Positions 7,723 to 17,949 are shown, numbered from the stretch's first letter. The stretch is 64,000 nt of DNA from Desmonostoc vinosum HA7617-LM4 (GCA_019359515.1 JAHHHC010000023.1:1-64000); one strand, 5' to 3'. Notes: a model not told the origin generated them from the letters alone. A program made the numbers and translations.

Positions 7723-10149
7723 CTAGCTTCTGAGGTTGACGCCGAATTTTTCTACTAGGGCTTCGCGGACTTTGTTGTGGACTGGTTCGACTTCGGCATC
7801 GGTGAGGGTGCGATCGCTTGTGCGGTAGACTAGGCGAAATGCTAAGCTTCGTTGTCCTTGGGGGACATTTTCACCGCGATATTCATCGAACAGTTCGACT
7901 GATTTTAGTAAATCTTTACCTGCATTGGTGATTGCTTTTTCAATTTCGACAACTGAAACCTTGACGGGTGCGAAAAAGGCGATATCGCGATCGCTTGCGG
8001 GATAGGTAGAATAGGGATGAAATGTTGGGACGAGAATTTCGTCTTGATCCAAAGCATCCAAAAGCACGTCTAAATCCAACTGAAAAGCAAAAACTGAGTC
8101 TGGTAAGCCTCTTTCTAGTCGGAGTTGGGGATGGAGTTGTCCAAAAACCCCTAGTTTGTTACCCCGCAACCATAACGAGGCGGTACGTCCTGGATGTAGG
8201 CGAGAATCGCGGCAATCTGGTTGATATTCTACCTGGACACCTAGTTGCCGAAAAACACTTGCTAAAATGCCTTTGGCTTCAAACCAAGTCATGGGTTGTT
8301 CACGCCCACCTTTTGACCATTTGCCCAAAGTGCGATCGCCACCCATGATCCCAGCGATCGCTTCTGTTTCTTGCAAACCGTTCTCTTCTTGCCAGAAAAT
8401 TCGCCCCATTTCAAAGCCGTTGAGGGCACCATTGCCTTGTTCTAAATTATATTGAAAGGCATCAATTAACCCGGCTAATAAATCGGTTCGTAGTGCTGAA
8501 TATTCTGTGAATAGTGGGTTAGTTAGTACTACTTGTCGATCTTCCCCTGGTTTTACTAAAGAGTAGTGAATTAACTCTGTCAAGCCTTCGGCCCGCAAAA
8601 AAGCTCGTAATTTGCGAATCAATTCTTGATCTATCGGTAGATAACCAGCTTCGGCTTTTTCCGGCAAGGTATCGCAGAAATTATCGTAGCCATAAAGGCG
8701 GGCAATCTCTTCGATTAAGTCGATTTCCCGTTCTAAGTCACGGTAACGATAAGGAGGTACAGAAACTGTCCAATTACGTTCACCTAATGGGGTGAGTTGA
8801 CACCCCAGGGCCGTCAAGATGCGTTCCACATCTTGTTGTTGGATTTCTCCTGTTTCAGCTTCCGAATCGATTGGCCCCAAAACTTGGTTAATGCGGTCTA
8901 AACGCAGTGCTATCGAACGACTCCAGGTAGAAGGGTCTGGGCGAGTGTCGGCAATTTCTTGCTGCACAATCACAGCTTGTGCTAGTTCACTCATTAATGA
9001 TAAAGCCCGACGATTGGCTACTTCCAATTCCGCGCGGTTGACTCCCCGTTCGTATCTTCCAGAAGCCTCACTTCTTAATCCCACACTCCGCGAAGAACGG
9101 CGAATTGCCACAGAATCAAACAGTGCAGCTTCTAAAACTAGGCTTTGAGTACCATCATGCACTTCCGTTGCTTCCCCACCCATGACTCCCGCTAAGGCGA
9201 CGGGTGTGTCGTTGGCGGTGATGAGTAAATTTTGAGTCGTGAGAGTGCGAGTTTGTCCATCTAAAGTTTTGAGGGTTTCTCCAGTAGTGGCGAAGCGAAC
9301 ACCTATTTGTAGAGATGCGATTGATTGTAGGCGATCGCGATCAAATGCGTGTAGCGGTTGTCCCCATTCTAACAATACATAGTTAGTAATATCCACGACA
9401 TTATTGATGGGTCGAACTCCTGCTGCCCGTAAGCGCTGTTGCAACCAATCAGGGGAAGAAGCAATTTTTACCTGTTCAACGACTGTACCAATATAAGTAG
9501 GACAAGCTTGGGTGTCGGCAATTTTTAAACTCAAAACCTCTGCATTTTTGGTAATTGCGACTTCACCCGGTTGGGGAATACTGAGTTTTCCTCCTGTCAA
9601 AGCTGCCACTTCTCGTGCTACACCCACCATACTCAAGGCGTCAGCCCGGTTAGCTGTTGTGGTGAGATCTAAAATTACATCATCCAAGCCCAACAGAGGA
9701 CGCACATCGCTACCTAACGACAAGTTTTCTTGAGGAAAAATATGAATTCCATCAACATCAGTGGGTAAACCGAGTTCTTTTAAAGAACAGATCATCCCTT
9801 GCGAGGGTACACCGCGTAATTTTGCGGGTTTAATTTTTAAATCGATGTTTGGTAAGTAAGTACCAACAGTTGCCACTGGCACATACATATCTGCGCGGAC
9901 ATTGGCTGCACCACAGACAATATTTAAAGTCTCAGCTGCACCGATATCTACTTGACAAACACTCAATTTATCAGCATCGGGGTGGGGTTGACGTTCAACT
10001 ACTCTACCAACAACAACACCATTCGCCCAAGTGCGGCGATCTTCAATATCTTCTACTTCAAACCCAGCCATTGTGAGAGCATGGGCTAATTCTTCTGTAC
10101 TTAGTTTTATCTCTACTAGTTCCCGTAGCCAATTCAGAGAAATACGCAT
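7723..10149 (-). CDS. pheT: Phenylalanine--tRNA ligase, beta subunit
   Basis: Forms the alpha2-beta2 synthetase that charges tRNA-Phe. About 808 residues: an N-terminal tRNA-binding (EMAP-like) domain around residues 40-150 ([20 protein letters not shown]), the B3/B4 editing domain ([20 protein letters not shown]), the B5 domain, the catalytic-core-like domain ([15 protein letters not shown]) and the C-terminal ferredoxin-fold anticodon-binding domain ([17 protein letters not shown]). I chose the ATG at 10149 (MRISLNWL), the usual family N-terminus, over the in-frame TTG at 10155. pheS is not in the window, as is usual in cyanobacteria. Confidence 0.97.
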   Translation of the reverse strand: MRISLNWLRELVEIKLSTEELAHALTMAGFEVEDIEDRRTWANGVVVGRVVERQPHPDADKLSVCQVDIGAAETLNIVCGAANVRADMYVPVATVGTYLPNIDLKIKPAKLRGVPSQGMICSLKELGLPTDVDGIHIFPQENLSLGSDVRPLLGLDDVILDLTTTANRADALSMVGVAREVAALTGGKLSIPQPGEVAITKNAEVLSLKIADTQACPTYIGTVVEQVKIASSPDWLQQRLRAAGVRPINNVVDITNYVLLEWGQPLHAFDRDRLQSIASLQIGVRFATTGETLKTLDGQTRTLTTQNLLITANDTPVALAGVMGGEATEVHDGTQSLVLEAALFDSVAIRRSSRSVGLRSEASGRYERGVNRAELEVANRRALSLMSELAQAVIVQQEIADTRPDPSTWSRSIALRLDRINQVLGPIDSEAETGEIQQQDVERILTALGCQLTPLGERNWTVSVPPYRYRDLEREIDLIEEIARLYGYDNFCDTLPEKAEAGYLPIDQELIRKLRAFLRAEGLTELIHYSLVKPGEDRQVVLTNPLFTEYSALRTDLLAGLIDAFQYNLEQGNGALNGFEMGRIFWQEENGLQETEAIAGIMGGDRTLGKWSKGGREQPMTWFEAKGILASVFRQLGVQVEYQPDCRDSRLHPGRTASLWLRGNKLGVFGQLHPQLRLERGLPDSVFAFQLDLDVLLDALDQDEILVPTFHPYSTYPASDRDIAFFAPVKVSVVEIEKAITNAGKDLLKSVELFDEYRGENVPQGQRSLAFRLVYRTSDRTLTDAEVEPVHNKVREALVEKFGVNLRS

Positions 10150-10302
10150 AAACAACGTTAAATCAATATTTCTAACTATTACATCTCAACGCTCAAATAA
10201 TATTCAAGCATTTTATGGTCTGTACATAAAGCATAATTAAAATACAATTTGATACTTAAATATTCATATTTAAAGATCAAACTGAGGTGTCAACAATGAT
10301 CT

Positions 10303-10509
10303 TCATTTGCGATCGCGCTGTTGGTTGTAGTCATAATCATTATCGTATTCAATTGTGCCAAATAACTCGAAAATTTTTAGTTGCTTTCGACGTTGTACAT
10401 ATTCTCTTAATGCCTCTTCAACAACAGCACGCTTAGTAAGTTGATTACCAAGTTCGAGAGCTTCTTGAATCAAGTTTTCGTCAACTTCTAGATTAGCAGT
10501 CATATGCAT
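10303..10509 (-). CDS. VapB-like antitoxin without a toxin partner
   Basis: 68 residues, read as MHMTANLEVDENLIQEALEL followed by AVVEEALREYVQRRKQL and an acidic tail (EYDNDYDYN). This is the ribbon-helix-helix DNA-binding domain plus toxin-binding tail of the VapB (DUF2191) family. Start may be 10509 or the second ATG at 10503. A VapC (PIN) gene normally follows at once; here only 147 non-coding bases separate it from pheT, so this is an orphan antitoxin, a solitary regulator or a relic. Confidence 0.75.
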   Translation of the reverse strand: MHMTANLEVDENLIQEALELGNQLTKRAVVEEALREYVQRRKQLKIFELFGTIEYDNDYDYNQQRDRK

Positions 10510-10672
10510 CTGAATTTAAAACCGTTATTTAGTCATTTGTCGTTCGTCCTTTGTCAATACGAATGACCAATGACAAAGCGAAAAGTTTGAGCGTCGGCTA
10601 TCGGCGAGCAAAGCTCTTCAACAGAGGATAATCATCATGAGTGACTGTGGAGTTTATATGTATTTTAGCTTA

Positions 10673-12076
10673 TTAAAGCAAATGCATAAAGACTATTTTG
10701 AGTAATTCTGCACGTGTAAAAGGTTTAGTAAGATACCCAGACGCCCCCACTAATTTAGCTTTTACTTTGTCTACAATTCCCTTATTGCCAGTGACAAAGA
10801 TAATTGGAGTCGCTTTAAATTTTGAATTGTTACGTATAATGCGACACAATTCATAACCATCTACGCCTGCCATGTTGAGATCCAACAAAATTAAGTCTGG
10901 TTTGTGGCGAATAATCGACATTATAGCTTTGAGTGGATCGTTGATTGTCACTACCGAAAAATTTTCGCTCTCTAAAAAACGACTAATTTCTTTAAGAATT
11001 GTGGGACTGTCATCTACAGAGACAATTTTGTGGACTTTTTTAGTAGTAGCAGTAGCAGCCGTTACTATTTTTTGAGGAGGATTTATGTTATTCGGTAATG
11101 TTGGTTCTTGAAGGTTTTCTCTAAAAGGAGCAGAAATTTGTAGTAATTTTGTCACAGGAGCTATATTCTTGGCAATAATATTCGAGGGCGCTTTGGTAAT
11201 AGTGCTACGTGGCTCTTGTGCAATTATGCTAGATACTTCTGTTTTCACCCACTCTGTTACCCATTCAGAAGCTGGCAAAGATTCTGTAAATATCTTTGGC
11301 AATTTATCAAATGGTGGATCTGGTTCATGGAGTATAATTGCGCCATTCATGATATGAGGATATAAACTTTGAGTCAGTTGAATTTCGTCTTGATTCATGA
11401 TCACAGCCAGATGACGTAGGCTAAAACCCTTCATCCAATTAGTTAAATCTGGTTGCAGTTCTGGTAAATCTTTTGTGGGGAATTTGCTCTTAATCAACAA
11501 ATATGGACGTTGATAAGGAGAAGAAATTTTAGGTACTAAAGATTGCCAACTTGTTAATCTCGCGTGGCAGTGTTCTGAGATTTTTTCTGTGTCTAAACTG
11601 CAAAGGGGAATTATATTATGTAGTTCTGTGAGTTGATAAGTCCCTTCTTTGATCAGCAAAAATGATTCAATCACTTCTATGACTAATTCTTGAACTAGTA
11701 ATGCTGTTTGTGTAGAGTTCAAATTTTGTTGATTTACCAGCCAGTATATAGCTTGATACTCAGCAGGCTGACTGATTGAATTGCTACTATATTCGATTGA
11801 CTGATTAGGTGAGTCGAGTTCAAATGTCATTCGCAATTGAACGCGAGTTTCACTAGTAATTTGAGGTATTTGCTCAGCAAGGCGACGTAAATGACGCTCT
11901 AATCTATCAAAGGGTTCAACTGAGTGGCTAGCGTAGATAATTTTGCCTTGTTCTAAATAAATTATCCAGGAAACTGAGTTACTAAATGCTTGTATACAAA
12001 TATTTTCCGAGGAGTTAGATAATTGTCTTAACAAACTCTGGGGACGGAGTTTAGTAAAGGTACCTGAATTGCTCAT
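10673..12076 (-). CDS. PatA-like response regulator (PATAN domain plus C-terminal receiver)
   Basis: 467 residues. Residues 1 to about 250 form an N-terminal PATAN/DUF4388-type domain (LRQLSNSSENICIQAF, WIIYLEQGKIIYASHSVEP). A low-complexity linker follows (about 280-345). The C-terminal receiver carries the acidic pair (SVDDSP), the phospho-acceptor Asp (LILLDLNM), Thr (IFVTGN) and Lys (YLTKPF). The architecture is that of Anabaena PatA and the cyanobacterial phototaxis regulators PixG/TaxP1. With no chemotaxis operon next to it, the process it controls (motility, heterocyst pattern or other) cannot be told. A stand-alone gene. Confidence 0.88.
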   Translation of the reverse strand: MSNSGTFTKLRPQSLLRQLSNSSENICIQAFSNSVSWIIYLEQGKIIYASHSVEPFDRLERHLRRLAEQIPQITSETRVQLRMTFELDSPNQSIEYSSNSISQPAEYQAIYWLVNQQNLNSTQTALLVQELVIEVIESFLLIKEGTYQLTELHNIIPLCSLDTEKISEHCHARLTSWQSLVPKISSPYQRPYLLIKSKFPTKDLPELQPDLTNWMKGFSLRHLAVIMNQDEIQLTQSLYPHIMNGAIILHEPDPPFDKLPKIFTESLPASEWVTEWVKTEVSSIIAQEPRSTITKAPSNIIAKNIAPVTKLLQISAPFRENLQEPTLPNNINPPQKIVTAATATTKKVHKIVSVDDSPTILKEISRFLESENFSVVTINDPLKAIMSIIRHKPDLILLDLNMAGVDGYELCRIIRNNSKFKATPIIFVTGNKGIVDKVKAKLVGASGYLTKPFTRAELLKIVFMHLL

Positions 12077-12909
12077 ATGATTTTCAAGTTTTTCGCGGAT
12101 AAGCGAAAGAATACTCGTAAATTGGAAATGTCGGCTATAAAAATATTTTCTTTTTTGAAATATTTTTCTAAACTTGAATTTTTTATTTCAAAATATGTAC
12201 ATATATTACAAAATATAAAAATTCAAGTTAGTTTGTGACTTAGTACACTCTCATATGACCTAGCCTCGCTACACCACAAGAAAATGTTTTAGGTCTTTTA
12301 TGTAGAATTGAAAATTTTCAGTATTTTAGCGGTGAGCTATTGAAGCTCTATTAACAGTTAGCATCTATCATTTAAGTCCCTTATCGCTTGTGTCAGCCAT
12401 CGGACACGGGTCGAAATCACTGACCATATACCTGATCCCCGATGACTGTTTTCCGGCTGGCGATCGCCATCTTGAGTTAAGTAATTTGTCGTAATTAAAC
12501 GTTACTATATCTGGCTTCTGAGACTTTATACCCCTAATCCTATGCTAGGAGGAATATAACTTTTGGACATTACTGAATCACTTTCATCTTCATGAAGAAA
12601 AACCCACTATTCCTACATACAATCTTTAAAATTCTTTCTCGAAAACCTTATGTATTTAATGTATTCTATATTTACCAGATATAAAAATTTGGTAAATACA
12701 CTACAACAGATGATGCTAAACGCTGATAAATTCTGTTTTAAGAAACTAGACCACAATGAAGATTTTCTGCAATATGTAAAAAAGCTGGCTGCAAATAATT
12801 AGTTTAATAAAGACTCAATCATCTACCTACTAACGAAGCAGTTCAGATTTAGCTCTGAAACTATATACTTTGAATCAATAATACTCTTTAGAAAAAGGAA
12901 AATAGGACT
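12077..12909. other. Long AT-rich intergenic region
   Basis: About 830 bases between divergent genes, so promoters of both the PatA-like regulator and the vWA gene should be here. The only frame of note is a 50-codon one on the plus strand (12650-12802, starting MYLMYSIF, ending KKLAANN); it has no clear ribosome site and no family I recognise. No repeat of the families seen elsewhere was noticed. Confidence 0.4.
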
Positions 12910-13611
12910 TTGGATTATAGCGTAACACAAGAGGTTATACCGGATACATTAAGACTTGATGAAGTCGTGGAGTTTGCGGAAAATCCGGAACCACGTTGTC
13001 CTTGCGTGCTACTACTAGACACATCTGGCTCCATGCAGGGAGAACCAATCGAGGCTTTAAATCAGGGTTTACTGAGTTTGAAGGACGAATTAATCAAAAA
13101 TTCTTTGGCATCCAGACGGGTAGAAGTAGCGATCATCACTTTTGACAGTCATATTAATGTCGTGCAAGATTTTGTCACTGCCGATCAATTCAACCCACCC
13201 ATCTTGACAGCACAAGGATTAACGACAATGGGTGCAGGCATTCACAAAGCTCTAGACATCATTCAAGAGCGCAAATCTCAGTATCGATCCAATGGCATTG
13301 CTTACTACCGTCCTTGGGTATTTATGATTACCGATGGAGAGCCGCAAGGTGAGCTAGACCATGTGGTAGACCAAGCATCGCAGCGCCTCCAAGGAGATGA
13401 AGCAAATAAGCGCGTCGCTTTTTTCACAGTGGGTGTAGAAAACGCGAATATGACACGCTTAAATCAAATTTCGGTGCGTACTCCCTTAAAACTCAAAGGA
13501 CTGAATTTTATCGAAATGTTTGTCTGGCTGTCGGCTAGTATGTCAGCTGTTTCTCATTCTCAAGTAGATGAACAAGTAGCACTACCACCGATTGGTTGGG
13601 GGTCTGTTTAG
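12910..13611 (+). CDS. vWA-domain protein (TerY-like), first gene of a phospho-signalling triad
   Basis: 233 residues, nearly all one von Willebrand factor A domain: MIDAS motif LLLDTSGSMQG (about residues 33-43), second metal residue in LTTMGAG (about 105), third in MITDGEPQG (about 140). The frame has no ATG near its start; TTG at 12910, just after AGGA, is the best initiator. TerY-like proteins occur with a PP2C phosphatase and a kinase in TerY-P triads, and exactly those two genes follow at 50- and 57-base intervals. The likely role is a metal-dependent adaptor for the kinase/phosphatase pair; the cue it senses is unknown. Confidence 0.88.
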   Translation: MDYSVTQEVIPDTLRLDEVVEFAENPEPRCPCVLLLDTSGSMQGEPIEALNQGLLSLKDELIKNSLASRRVEVAIITFDSHINVVQDFVTADQFNPPILTAQGLTTMGAGIHKALDIIQERKSQYRSNGIAYYRPWVFMITDGEPQGELDHVVDQASQRLQGDEANKRVAFFTVGVENANMTRLNQISVRTPLKLKGLNFIEMFVWLSASMSAVSHSQVDEQVALPPIGWGSV

Positions 13612-13660
13612 CAAGGCTTACAGCTTGATACATCAGTAGCTGGCTGTGGAAGAAAATCTT

Positions 13661-14440
13661 ATGAACATATCAAAACAGATTGCTCAATGGCGGGTATTAG
13701 CCGCGTCTGTATGTGGAACAAGCCACTTAAAAAATAAGCAGTTATGTCAAGATGCTCATCACTGGCAGGTTTTATCAGATAATGTTTTAGTAGCAGCGGC
13801 GGCAGATGGCGCAGGTTCTGCTAGTGATGGCAAAGTAGGAGCCATGGTGGCTGTGGAAACAGCAATCGAAACCATTTGCCGCAAACAAGTGACAAAAGAC
13901 ACTTTAGTTGACGACGAGCAAGTGCGATCGCTCTTGACACAAGCCATACTCGCTGCCAGAAAAGCAGTAGAAAACGAAGCAGCCGCTGGTAGAAAACAGC
14001 CCCAAGATTTAGCAACTACCTTAATTGTCATGCTCGCCACACCAGAAGTGGTAGCAGTAGCACAGATAGGTGATGGTTTAGCAGTGGCCAAAGATAGCGC
14101 AGGTAATCTCCTTGCCCTGACTACACCTGACAGTGGCGAATACATCAATGAAACAACTTTTTTAACTTCGCCCAATGCCCTAGATACAGCGCAGATGAGA
14201 TTGTGGCGCGAAGACATAGTCAATGTTGGTATACTTACCGACGGACTACAAATGCTGGCTCTCAATATGGTTGTTGGTGAACCTCACAAACCGTTCTTTT
14301 TTCCTCTGTTTGATTTTGTAGCGAATGCTGAAAATAAAACAATGGCCAAAGAGCAGCTAGTGAAGTTTTTACGCTCAGAGCGAATCACGCAACGCACTGA
14401 TGATGATTTGACGCTTATTATAGCTGCACTCAGCAACTAA
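13661..14440 (+). CDS. PP2C-family protein phosphatase, second gene of the triad
   Basis: 259 residues of PP2C (PPM) fold. Metal-binding Asp residues are visible in AAADGAGSASDGKVGA, in VAQIGDGLAVAK and near the C-terminus in RTDDDLTLIIAAL; CQDAHHW is the N-terminal metal-site motif. I chose the ATG at 13661 (MNISKQIAQW), with GGAAGA upstream, over an in-frame GTG at 13646. It should dephosphorylate Ser/Thr targets of the kinase encoded next. Same operon, 57 bases from the kinase gene. Confidence 0.9.
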   Translation: MNISKQIAQWRVLAASVCGTSHLKNKQLCQDAHHWQVLSDNVLVAAAADGAGSASDGKVGAMVAVETAIETICRKQVTKDTLVDDEQVRSLLTQAILAARKAVENEAAAGRKQPQDLATTLIVMLATPEVVAVAQIGDGLAVAKDSAGNLLALTTPDSGEYINETTFLTSPNALDTAQMRLWREDIVNVGILTDGLQMLALNMVVGEPHKPFFFPLFDFVANAENKTMAKEQLVKFLRSERITQRTDDDLTLIIAALSN

Positions 14441-14497
14441 TGAGCCATGATTCTGCCAGTTTGGCATTTTCAATAACCCCCGTTAGCGGTATTAACC

Positions 14498-16663
14498 ATG
14501 CAGGTACTACGTTGTCTTCCGAAACAAGAAATTATCAACCTCAGCGTCAATTTGGGACGCGGTGGTGAAGCGTGTGTCTATACAGTGACATCCGATGGCA
14601 CTCTCGTGGCAAAAGTCTATCACAAGCCAACTGCTGCCCATGCCGAAAAGCTCAAGGCGATGCTGGCCAATCCACCAGAAAATCCTACAGCCAGTTTGGG
14701 GCATATCTCCATTGCTTGGCCCATAGATTTATTACAAGCAGCAGATAGCAGCAAAAGCATCATCGGCTTTTTAATGCCGCGTATTCGAGGGATGCGTCCT
14801 GTTATCGACTTCTACAACCCTAGAACTCGCCGTCAACATTGTCCATTATTCAACTATCAGTACCTGCTCCGCACAGCTCGTAACCTCTCAGCAGCTTTTG
14901 CTGCTTTGCACAACAGTGGTTATTGTGTTGGTGATGTCAATGAGTCTAATATCCTTGTCAGCGACACCGCACTAGTGACCTTGGTAGACACAGACTCTTT
15001 CCAAGTACGCGATTCCAATCACGATGTCGTTTACCGTTGCTCGGTGGGTAAAGCAGAGTTTACCCCACCAGAGTTGCAAAATAAAGTTTTTGCACAACAC
15101 GATCGCGAAATTTCCCATGATTTATTTGGGCTGTCAGTGCTAATCTTCCAACTCCTCATGGAAGGTATGCACCCATTTTCCGGCGTCTATCAAGGCGCTG
15201 TAGAGCCGCCACCCTACGAAGCGCGGATCGCTGCCGGTCATTTTACCTACAGTCGCAAGCGGCATGTACCTTACCTGCCCACCCCAATAGCACCTCCTTG
15301 GGAAATTCTGCATCCCGCTTTACAAGAATTATTTATTCGGTGTTTTGAAGATGGGCACGACAACCCCCAAATCCGCCCCAGCGCTCAAGCCTGGGCGTCG
15401 GCACTAGCCGTGGCGGAAGAAACCCTCGTCACTTGTTCGACAAATCCCCAGCATCGCTACAACAACCACCTACATGTCTGTCCTTGGTGTGAACGTAGCC
15501 TGAGATTGGGTGGACGCGATCCTTTCCCATCACCACAAGCCATCGAAGCAAGAGAACATCTCAAGCCGCGGACTCAACCAAAAAGGCGTCATACCCAAAC
15601 TCCGCGCTTGCGAGAGCGAGTCATGCCATCCTCCCTTTGGCAGTCATCAACCAACCAAAACTATTCTCCTTATCAATCTTCTAAAAGGCCAAAGTTATAC
15701 CCCATTATCTTTGGTTTGCTAGGTTTTGGTTTATTGGTGTATTTGGACTTAATGACCAAATTTACCCGCCCATTTATTGCTCAAAACGCTTACACGCAAC
15801 AAACCTTAATGTCCCGTAAGACAATTAAAGATAATGGTCTGACATTTGCAGATTATTACAAACAGGGACATGCTGCCTACAAAATCAAAGACTATGAGCA
15901 AGCAATTACCAACTTCAACCAAGCAATTTTACAAAATCCTCAATATGCCAAAACTTATGTAAATCGTGGTAACGCTCGCTACAATTTGAAAGATTATGAA
16001 GGGGCAGTTGTAGACTATACCCAAGCATTGAAAATCAATCCCAATGAAATCAAAGCCTTTGTCAACCGAGGCAATGCTCGTAACATGCTCGCCGAGTATA
16101 GCAGCGAAGCAGACAAAGAATATAAATTAGCGATCGCAGACTATAATAGCGCCCTCCGTCTCGACAAAGAAGAAGTTGAAGCCTACATCAGACGAGGTAT
16201 TGTCTACGCGCAAAAAGCTAAAGCTAGCACAGAATCGCAACAAGATTACAAAAGCGCGATCGCAGATTTCACCCAAGCGATCGATCTCAATAATACCAAA
16301 ACAGAAGCTTACTATCAGCGTGCTGTAGCCCGCCATCAAATGGCTCAATACAGTAACGATTACGTCCAAGAATACAGAAAAGCACTTACTGATTTTGACA
16401 AAGCCCTAAATAACGACCCCAAACTCGCCAAAGCATTACTCAAACGAGGCATGTTGCGTTATGAACTTTCGCAATATGGTGGCGGCGAATCTAGCCAAAA
16501 TCAGGCCAAAGCAATCTCAGATTTGCAAGCTGCTGCTAAAATCTCTCTTGAGCAAGAAGACATGGACAGCTATCAACAAGCCCTCAGCAATATCTGCGTA
16601 GTTGTTGAAAACAAATGTGAGAATTTATTCCAAAGCTCAAGTTTGTCGCGAGAAACTAATTAA
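14498..16663 (+). CDS. Ser/Thr kinase-like protein with zinc ribbon, membrane segment and TPR tail; third gene of the triad
   Basis: 721 residues. The kinase domain is residues about 15-300: glycine loop NLGRGGEACVYTV, ATP-binding Lys in LVAKVYHK, catalytic loop VGDVNESNILVS (HRD-like Asp kept), metal Asp in VDTDSF. A zinc-ribbon-like cluster follows: a Cys near 312 and CPWC near 327. Next is one membrane helix (YPIIFGLLGFGLLVYLDLM, about 401-420) and then five or more TPR units (about 450-690), recognisable as AYVNRGNARYNLKDYEGAVV-like repeats. Kinase plus C-terminal zinc ribbon is the known TerY-P kinase layout; the helix and TPR tail are extra. A kinase in the cytosol with TPRs outside, or the reverse, would make it a receptor-like or scaffold protein. 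Confidence 0.88.
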   Translation: MQVLRCLPKQEIINLSVNLGRGGEACVYTVTSDGTLVAKVYHKPTAAHAEKLKAMLANPPENPTASLGHISIAWPIDLLQAADSSKSIIGFLMPRIRGMRPVIDFYNPRTRRQHCPLFNYQYLLRTARNLSAAFAALHNSGYCVGDVNESNILVSDTALVTLVDTDSFQVRDSNHDVVYRCSVGKAEFTPPELQNKVFAQHDREISHDLFGLSVLIFQLLMEGMHPFSGVYQGAVEPPPYEARIAAGHFTYSRKRHVPYLPTPIAPPWEILHPALQELFIRCFEDGHDNPQIRPSAQAWASALAVAEETLVTCSTNPQHRYNNHLHVCPWCERSLRLGGRDPFPSPQAIEAREHLKPRTQPKRRHTQTPRLRERVMPSSLWQSSTNQNYSPYQSSKRPKLYPIIFGLLGFGLLVYLDLMTKFTRPFIAQNAYTQQTLMSRKTIKDNGLTFADYYKQGHAAYKIKDYEQAITNFNQAILQNPQYAKTYVNRGNARYNLKDYEGAVVDYTQALKINPNEIKAFVNRGNARNMLAEYSSEADKEYKLAIADYNSALRLDKEEVEAYIRRGIVYAQKAKASTESQQDYKSAIADFTQAIDLNNTKTEAYYQRAVARHQMAQYSNDYVQEYRKALTDFDKALNNDPKLAKALLKRGMLRYELSQYGGGESSQNQAKAISDLQAAAKISLEQEDMDSYQQALSNICVVVENKCENLFQSSSLSRETN

Positions 16664-17051
16664 AACATTCAGAGGGAGTAGGGAGTAGGGAACCCACGCC
16701 TTAAGGCGTGGGATTGAAGTCAGGACGCATTGTGCCTCGTTGCAAGCAATCTCGGCACAAATCTTTTCCTAACAGTGGGCAATGACCCACAAAAGACAGT
16801 TTTTAATGTTTTTGTATCCCTACTCCCTACTCCCTGTTTTTGTAATCAAATCACTGTTGAAGTGGTAAATAATCAAGTGTGAACAGGGTTAGCGCTGACT
16901 ACCCCTGTTTATTTTATCTATTTATATATTTTATGAATTTGGTGTAATGCCCTAGAAGGTGAAAAAATGAAGGTGAGCAGCAATGTACGTACAATTATAC
17001 GTAGTGACTTATTGATTTCATTAAATCGGCTTGGCTGAAAACGCATAACCT
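16664..17051. other. Intergenic region with palindromic repeats
   Basis: The perfect 20-bp palindrome CCCACGCCTTAAGGCGTGGG is at 16693-16712. A second stem (TTGTGCC/GGCACAA) follows at about 16729-16761. Short STRR-like tracts (GGGAGTA and CTACTCC) flank the pair. The CCCACGCCTTAAGGCGTGGG hairpin is of the kind found at ends of cyanobacterial IS200/IS605 elements, but no transposase is present. Nothing else is recognisable. Confidence 0.5.
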
Positions 17052-17516
17052 ATGGCTCTGGAGAATTTTGGCAATATTTACTCAGATGAGCTAATTACAG
17101 CCACTGAGTTAAATCGTCAGCCTGGGCGAGTTCTAGACAAAGCCTTAGAACGTCCAGTGACAATTACTCGTAATGATCAGTCTTTTGCATTGTTGCGCCG
17201 AGAGGAAGTAACTTCTCTCGTCAAGACAGCTACTCAAAGTCAAGCTGTTTTTGAAGCATTAACCGTTGCTTTTTCTCTATTACTAGGGAAAAAAATCGGC
17301 TTTGAACATCCTTATGGATGGTTGAGCGTGTTTGACTTTGATGAGTTGCAAGAGTTTATCACGGAGCTAAGTGAGGCTTTTCGATTGATAAATTCCTCAA
17401 CTACAGCATGGGAGATGATTGACGCAATCATTCATGAATGGCACGAAAGCAGCATTGCGATCGCTAGTCCTGAATTGGCAGCAGCTTTTAGTGCGGAAAA
17501 TGATGAGAAATTATGA
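17052..17516 (+). CDS. Phd/YefM-type antitoxin with a C-terminal extension
   Basis: 154 residues. The N-terminal 60 match the Phd/YefM DNA-binding fold: IYSDELITATELNRQPGRVL, then ERPVTITRNDQSFALLRREE. The rest (about 65-154) is an acidic alpha-helical extension (DFDELQEFITELSEAFRL) longer than in ordinary Phd antitoxins. No RelE/Doc-like toxin follows; instead another small antitoxin-like gene starts 12 bases later. It may be an antitoxin whose toxin is lost or has been replaced by the extension. Confidence 0.75.
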   Translation: MALENFGNIYSDELITATELNRQPGRVLDKALERPVTITRNDQSFALLRREEVTSLVKTATQSQAVFEALTVAFSLLLGKKIGFEHPYGWLSVFDFDELQEFITELSEAFRLINSSTTAWEMIDAIIHEWHESSIAIASPELAAAFSAENDEKL

Positions 17517-17528
17517 AGGCGCACGGCT

Positions 17529-17777
17529 ATGATTACTAAAGAAGAGATCACTATCAAAGTTCCCTCTTCAGTGGCAGAAGCATACCGTAATGCTACTAAA
17601 GAAGAACAAGAACAATTGCAACTTAAGATTGCGGCAATTATGCAATCTCAATTTGCAATGAACAGATTTGAAGCCATTGCACGTTTAAGAAACACGATGG
17701 ATAAAGCAAGCCTGGAAGCACAAGAACGAGGATTAACGTCTGAAATCTTAGAATCAATTTTGAATGATCACGAATAA
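17529..17777 (+). CDS. Small antitoxin-like protein paired with a truncated PIN toxin
   Basis: 82 residues, helical and charged: MITKEEITIKVPSSVAEAYR, then EEQEQLQLKIAAIM, a Met/Arg-rich centre and an acidic end. This type usually precedes a PIN-domain toxin in cyanobacteria. The next frame begins inside its last codons (ATG at 17764, 14-base overlap), the tight coupling expected of a toxin-antitoxin pair, but the toxin is broken. Confidence 0.65.
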   Translation: MITKEEITIKVPSSVAEAYRNATKEEQEQLQLKIAAIMQSQFAMNRFEAIARLRNTMDKASLEAQERGLTSEILESILNDHE

Positions 17778-17949
17778 TCGACGGTTTGTATTTGATACTA
17801 ATGTGCTGATTAGTGTATTTTTGTTTAGTCAAATAAAGTTTTTATTAAGTTTAGTCTTTTTTTACGGATCTTACATATTTATAAAGCTTTTACAGACAAA
17901 ATATTTTAATTTACCTATCCTTTATAATTCTGCGGAAAATTACGGTTAG
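17764..17949 (+). pseudogene. Truncated PIN-domain toxin (N-terminal 23 residues left)
   Basis: The frame opens MITNNRRFVFDTNVLISVFL, the hallmark N-terminus of COG1569 PIN toxins with the first catalytic Asp (FDTN). After FSQ the sequence stops matching and turns into AT-rich, hydrophobic and Phe/Leu-rich translation for 38 more codons. The remaining three acidic residues of the RNase site are absent, so it cannot be an active toxin. Confidence 0.7.

Noticed and set aside
13759-14265. 168-codon minus-strand frame inside the PP2C gene
   Set aside because: Antisense shadow of a gene with clear phosphatase motifs.
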